A stretch of DNA of 6,084 nucleotides. It comes from Mesorhizobium sp. (GTDB taxonomy: Bacteria; Pseudomonadota; Alphaproteobacteria; Rhizobiales; Rhizobiaceae). Positions 5,431-6,084 of this stretch are shown here, in pieces. The notes beneath the pieces were generated by a model that searched no databases, was not told the origin of the DNA, and saw only the letters and a program-made list of their open reading frames with translations. The stretch lies in NCBI GenBank assembly GCA_019509685.1, contig JAEKLU010000095.1:1-6084 (forward strand). Reading direction: 5' to 3'. Each line of letters opens with the position of its first letter. Position 1 is the first letter of the stretch. Both the position numbers and the translations under genes were made by a program.

Positions 5431-5679
5431 ATGCTAAGAGTGCAGAAGGTCAAGGTCGACGACATCTATGTGCCGACGGCGCGCAAGAAGACGCTGCACC
5501 CCGAAACGGTCCGCCAGCTTGCCGAGGATATCCTCGAGAACGGCCTGAAGACGCCGATCCAGGTGCGCCACGACGGCAAGCGCCATATCCTCGTCGAAGG
5601 GTTGCATCGGCTGGAAGCCGCCAAATGGCTGGGCGAGACCGAAATCGACGCTTATCTCGTCCAGGCCAAGCGCCACTAG
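5431..5679 (+). CDS. Stand-alone ParB N-terminal-like domain protein
   Basis: An 82-residue protein consisting of one ParB/sulfiredoxin-fold domain. Residues 3-14 (RVQKVKVDDIYV) match the opening strand of ParB N-terminal domains. Residues 24-45 give PETVRQLAEDILENGLKTPIQV, the usual helix plus 'G-x-x-x-P-I-x-V' turn. Residues 53-69 (ILVEGLHRLEAAKWLGE) carry the G-x-H-R-x-x-A-A box, which in chromosomal ParB is the GERRxRAA nucleotide-binding motif. No helix-turn-helix or dimerisation domain follows, so this is not a partition protein in the usual sense. The sulfiredoxin cysteine (GCHR) is replaced by leucine, so that activity is not expected. The start is ATG 5431, with GGGAG five bases upstream; codons before it lack G/C third-position bias. 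It is divergent from the operon. A nucleotide-binding or regulatory role is possible, but its function is unknown. Confidence 0.82.
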   Translation: MLRVQKVKVDDIYVPTARKKTLHPETVRQLAEDILENGLKTPIQVRHDGKRHILVEGLHRLEAAKWLGETEIDAYLVQAKRH

Positions 5680-5720
5680 CTTCTCTCAACCTCCTGATCC
5701 CACTGGGTTTTTCGCGAATG

Positions 5721-5738
5721 CCGCAAATTTCTTTGCGG
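5721..5738 (+). terminator. Hairpin CCGCAAA-TTTC-TTTGCGG, possible weak terminator
   Basis: Perfect 7-bp arms (5721-5727 and 5732-5738) around a four-base loop, 41 bases after the ParB-domain stop. A second small hairpin, CGTG-TCGG-CACG (5741-5752), follows directly. No T run comes after either, so this is at best a non-canonical terminator and may instead be a leader structure of the hydrolase mRNA. Confidence 0.3.
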
Positions 5739-5786
5739 GCCGTGTCGGCACGAGCTCTGTCGCAGCGTCCTTGGGGTATTCCACCT

Positions 5787-5793
5787 GGAGGAG
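5787..5793 (+). promoter_or_regulatory. Strong ribosome binding site before the hydrolase gene
   Basis: GGAGGAG lies exactly six bases before ATC 5800, the first codon of a signal-peptide-like reading frame. Ideal spacing to a non-ATG codon is what makes this site notable. No ATG, GTG or TTG occurs in frame between it and 5890 at usable spacing. Confidence 0.65.
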
Positions 5794-5799
5794 ACTCCA

Positions 5800-6084
5800 A
5801 TCCCCAAAACCCTGTTTTTCGCCGTTCTTGCTTCCGCCGTGGCCCTGGTGGCCACGCCAAGCGCCAAATCCGAAGAGGTAAAGCCAGCCATGACCACCGC
5901 TCAGAACAAAGCGCCCGCAAAACCGGAGAAATCCGGCCTTCTGCCGATCGACGGCCTGAATTACTATTACGCCGTCTACGGCAAGGGCGAGCCGCTGCTC
6001 CTGCTGCATGGCGGTCTCGGTTCGACCGATATGTTCGCGCCGATCCTGCCGAAGCTCGCCGAGCATCGCACGGTGATCGCCGTC
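5800..6084 (+). CDS. Alpha/beta hydrolase with putative signal peptide, 5' part only
   Basis: The reading frame from 5800 stays open to the window end (95 codons). It begins with PKTLFFAVLASAVALVATPS, a lysine plus a hydrophobic core typical of a Sec signal peptide, with cleavage likely around residues 18-24. A polar Lys/Ala/Pro/Glu linker follows (residues 23-46), then LPIDGLNYYYAVYGKGEPLLLLHGGLGSTDM. The LLLLHGG segment (residues 66-72) is the oxyanion-hole strand of alpha/beta-hydrolase-fold enzymes. The nucleophile and the rest of the catalytic triad lie beyond the window, so the substrate is unknown. GGAGGAG sits six bases before ATC at 5800, where an ATG would be expected. Either ATC initiates inefficiently, or the ATG has mutated and translation starts at ATG 5890, which would yield a cytoplasmic form without the signal. 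Fold assignment is firm; the start is uncertain. Confidence 0.75.
   Translation, partial: MPKTLFFAVLASAVALVATPSAKSEEVKPAMTTAQNKAPAKPEKSGLLPIDGLNYYYAVYGKGEPLLLLHGGLGSTDMFAPILPKLAEHRTVIAV

Larger units (their letters stand above)
5680..5799. other. Intergenic spacer between the ParB-domain gene and the hydrolase gene
   Basis: About 120 bases with small inverted repeats (5721-5738, 5739-5752) and a ribosome site at its end. I find no convincing -35/-10 pair and no canonical terminator with a T run, so whether the hydrolase has its own promoter cannot be decided. Confidence 0.5.

Noticed and set aside
5431..5679. Sulfiredoxin, suggested by the shared fold and an x-H-R motif
   Set aside because: Sulfiredoxin needs the cysteine of GCHR; here it is leucine (GLHR), and the protein has no cysteine at all.
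5686..6066. 126-codon minus-strand frame opposite the alpha/beta hydrolase
   Set aside because: The plus strand carries the signal peptide and the HGG motif; the minus frame has no recognisable domain.

Overview
The window looks like chromosomal DNA of a high-GC alphaproteobacterium. Gene content and third positions mostly G/C suggest a rhizobial genus such as Mesorhizobium; this is inferred from style, not proven. I see no IS element, CRISPR array, tRNA, rRNA or phage gene, and no gap without a gene exceeds about 160 bases.

Layout. Bases 1-186 (+) hold the 3' end of a class V aminotransferase of the cysteine-desulfurase-like type. It converges on a tight five-gene minus-strand operon read from 5275 down to 191. 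In transcription order the genes encode an N,N-dimethylformamidase beta-subunit-like protein, a class III PLP aminotransferase, a DUF523/TudS-like protein, a GNAT acetyltransferase resembling spermidine/spermine (diamine) N-acetyltransferase, and a histone-deacetylase-fold protein resembling acetylpolyamine amidohydrolase. Gaps between these genes are 0, 19, 3 and 2 bases, so they are almost certainly one transcript.

Bases 5276-5430 form a divergent control region. It carries two dyads built from the same TTGGCC/GGCCAA half-sites, a 9-base inverted repeat near each flank, and a hairpin just before the next gene. On the plus strand follow a stand-alone ParB-type N-terminal domain protein of 82 residues (5431-5679) and, after about 120 bases with small hairpins, the start of a probably exported alpha/beta hydrolase that runs off the window. 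That gene has a strong Shine-Dalgarno sequence and a signal-peptide-like N-terminus, but an ATC where the ATG should be.

Working together (inference). Four of the five operon products fit amine/amide chemistry: acetylation of an amine, transamination of an amine, hydrolysis of an acetylated amine, and hydrolysis of another amide. The arrangement would suit an acetyl-protect, transaminate, deprotect route for a diamine, polyamine or related amino compound, with the formamidase-like enzyme releasing an amine upstream. The DUF523 protein is the odd member; its characterised relatives are Fe-S thiouracil desulfidases. No transporter or regulator of the operon lies inside the window.
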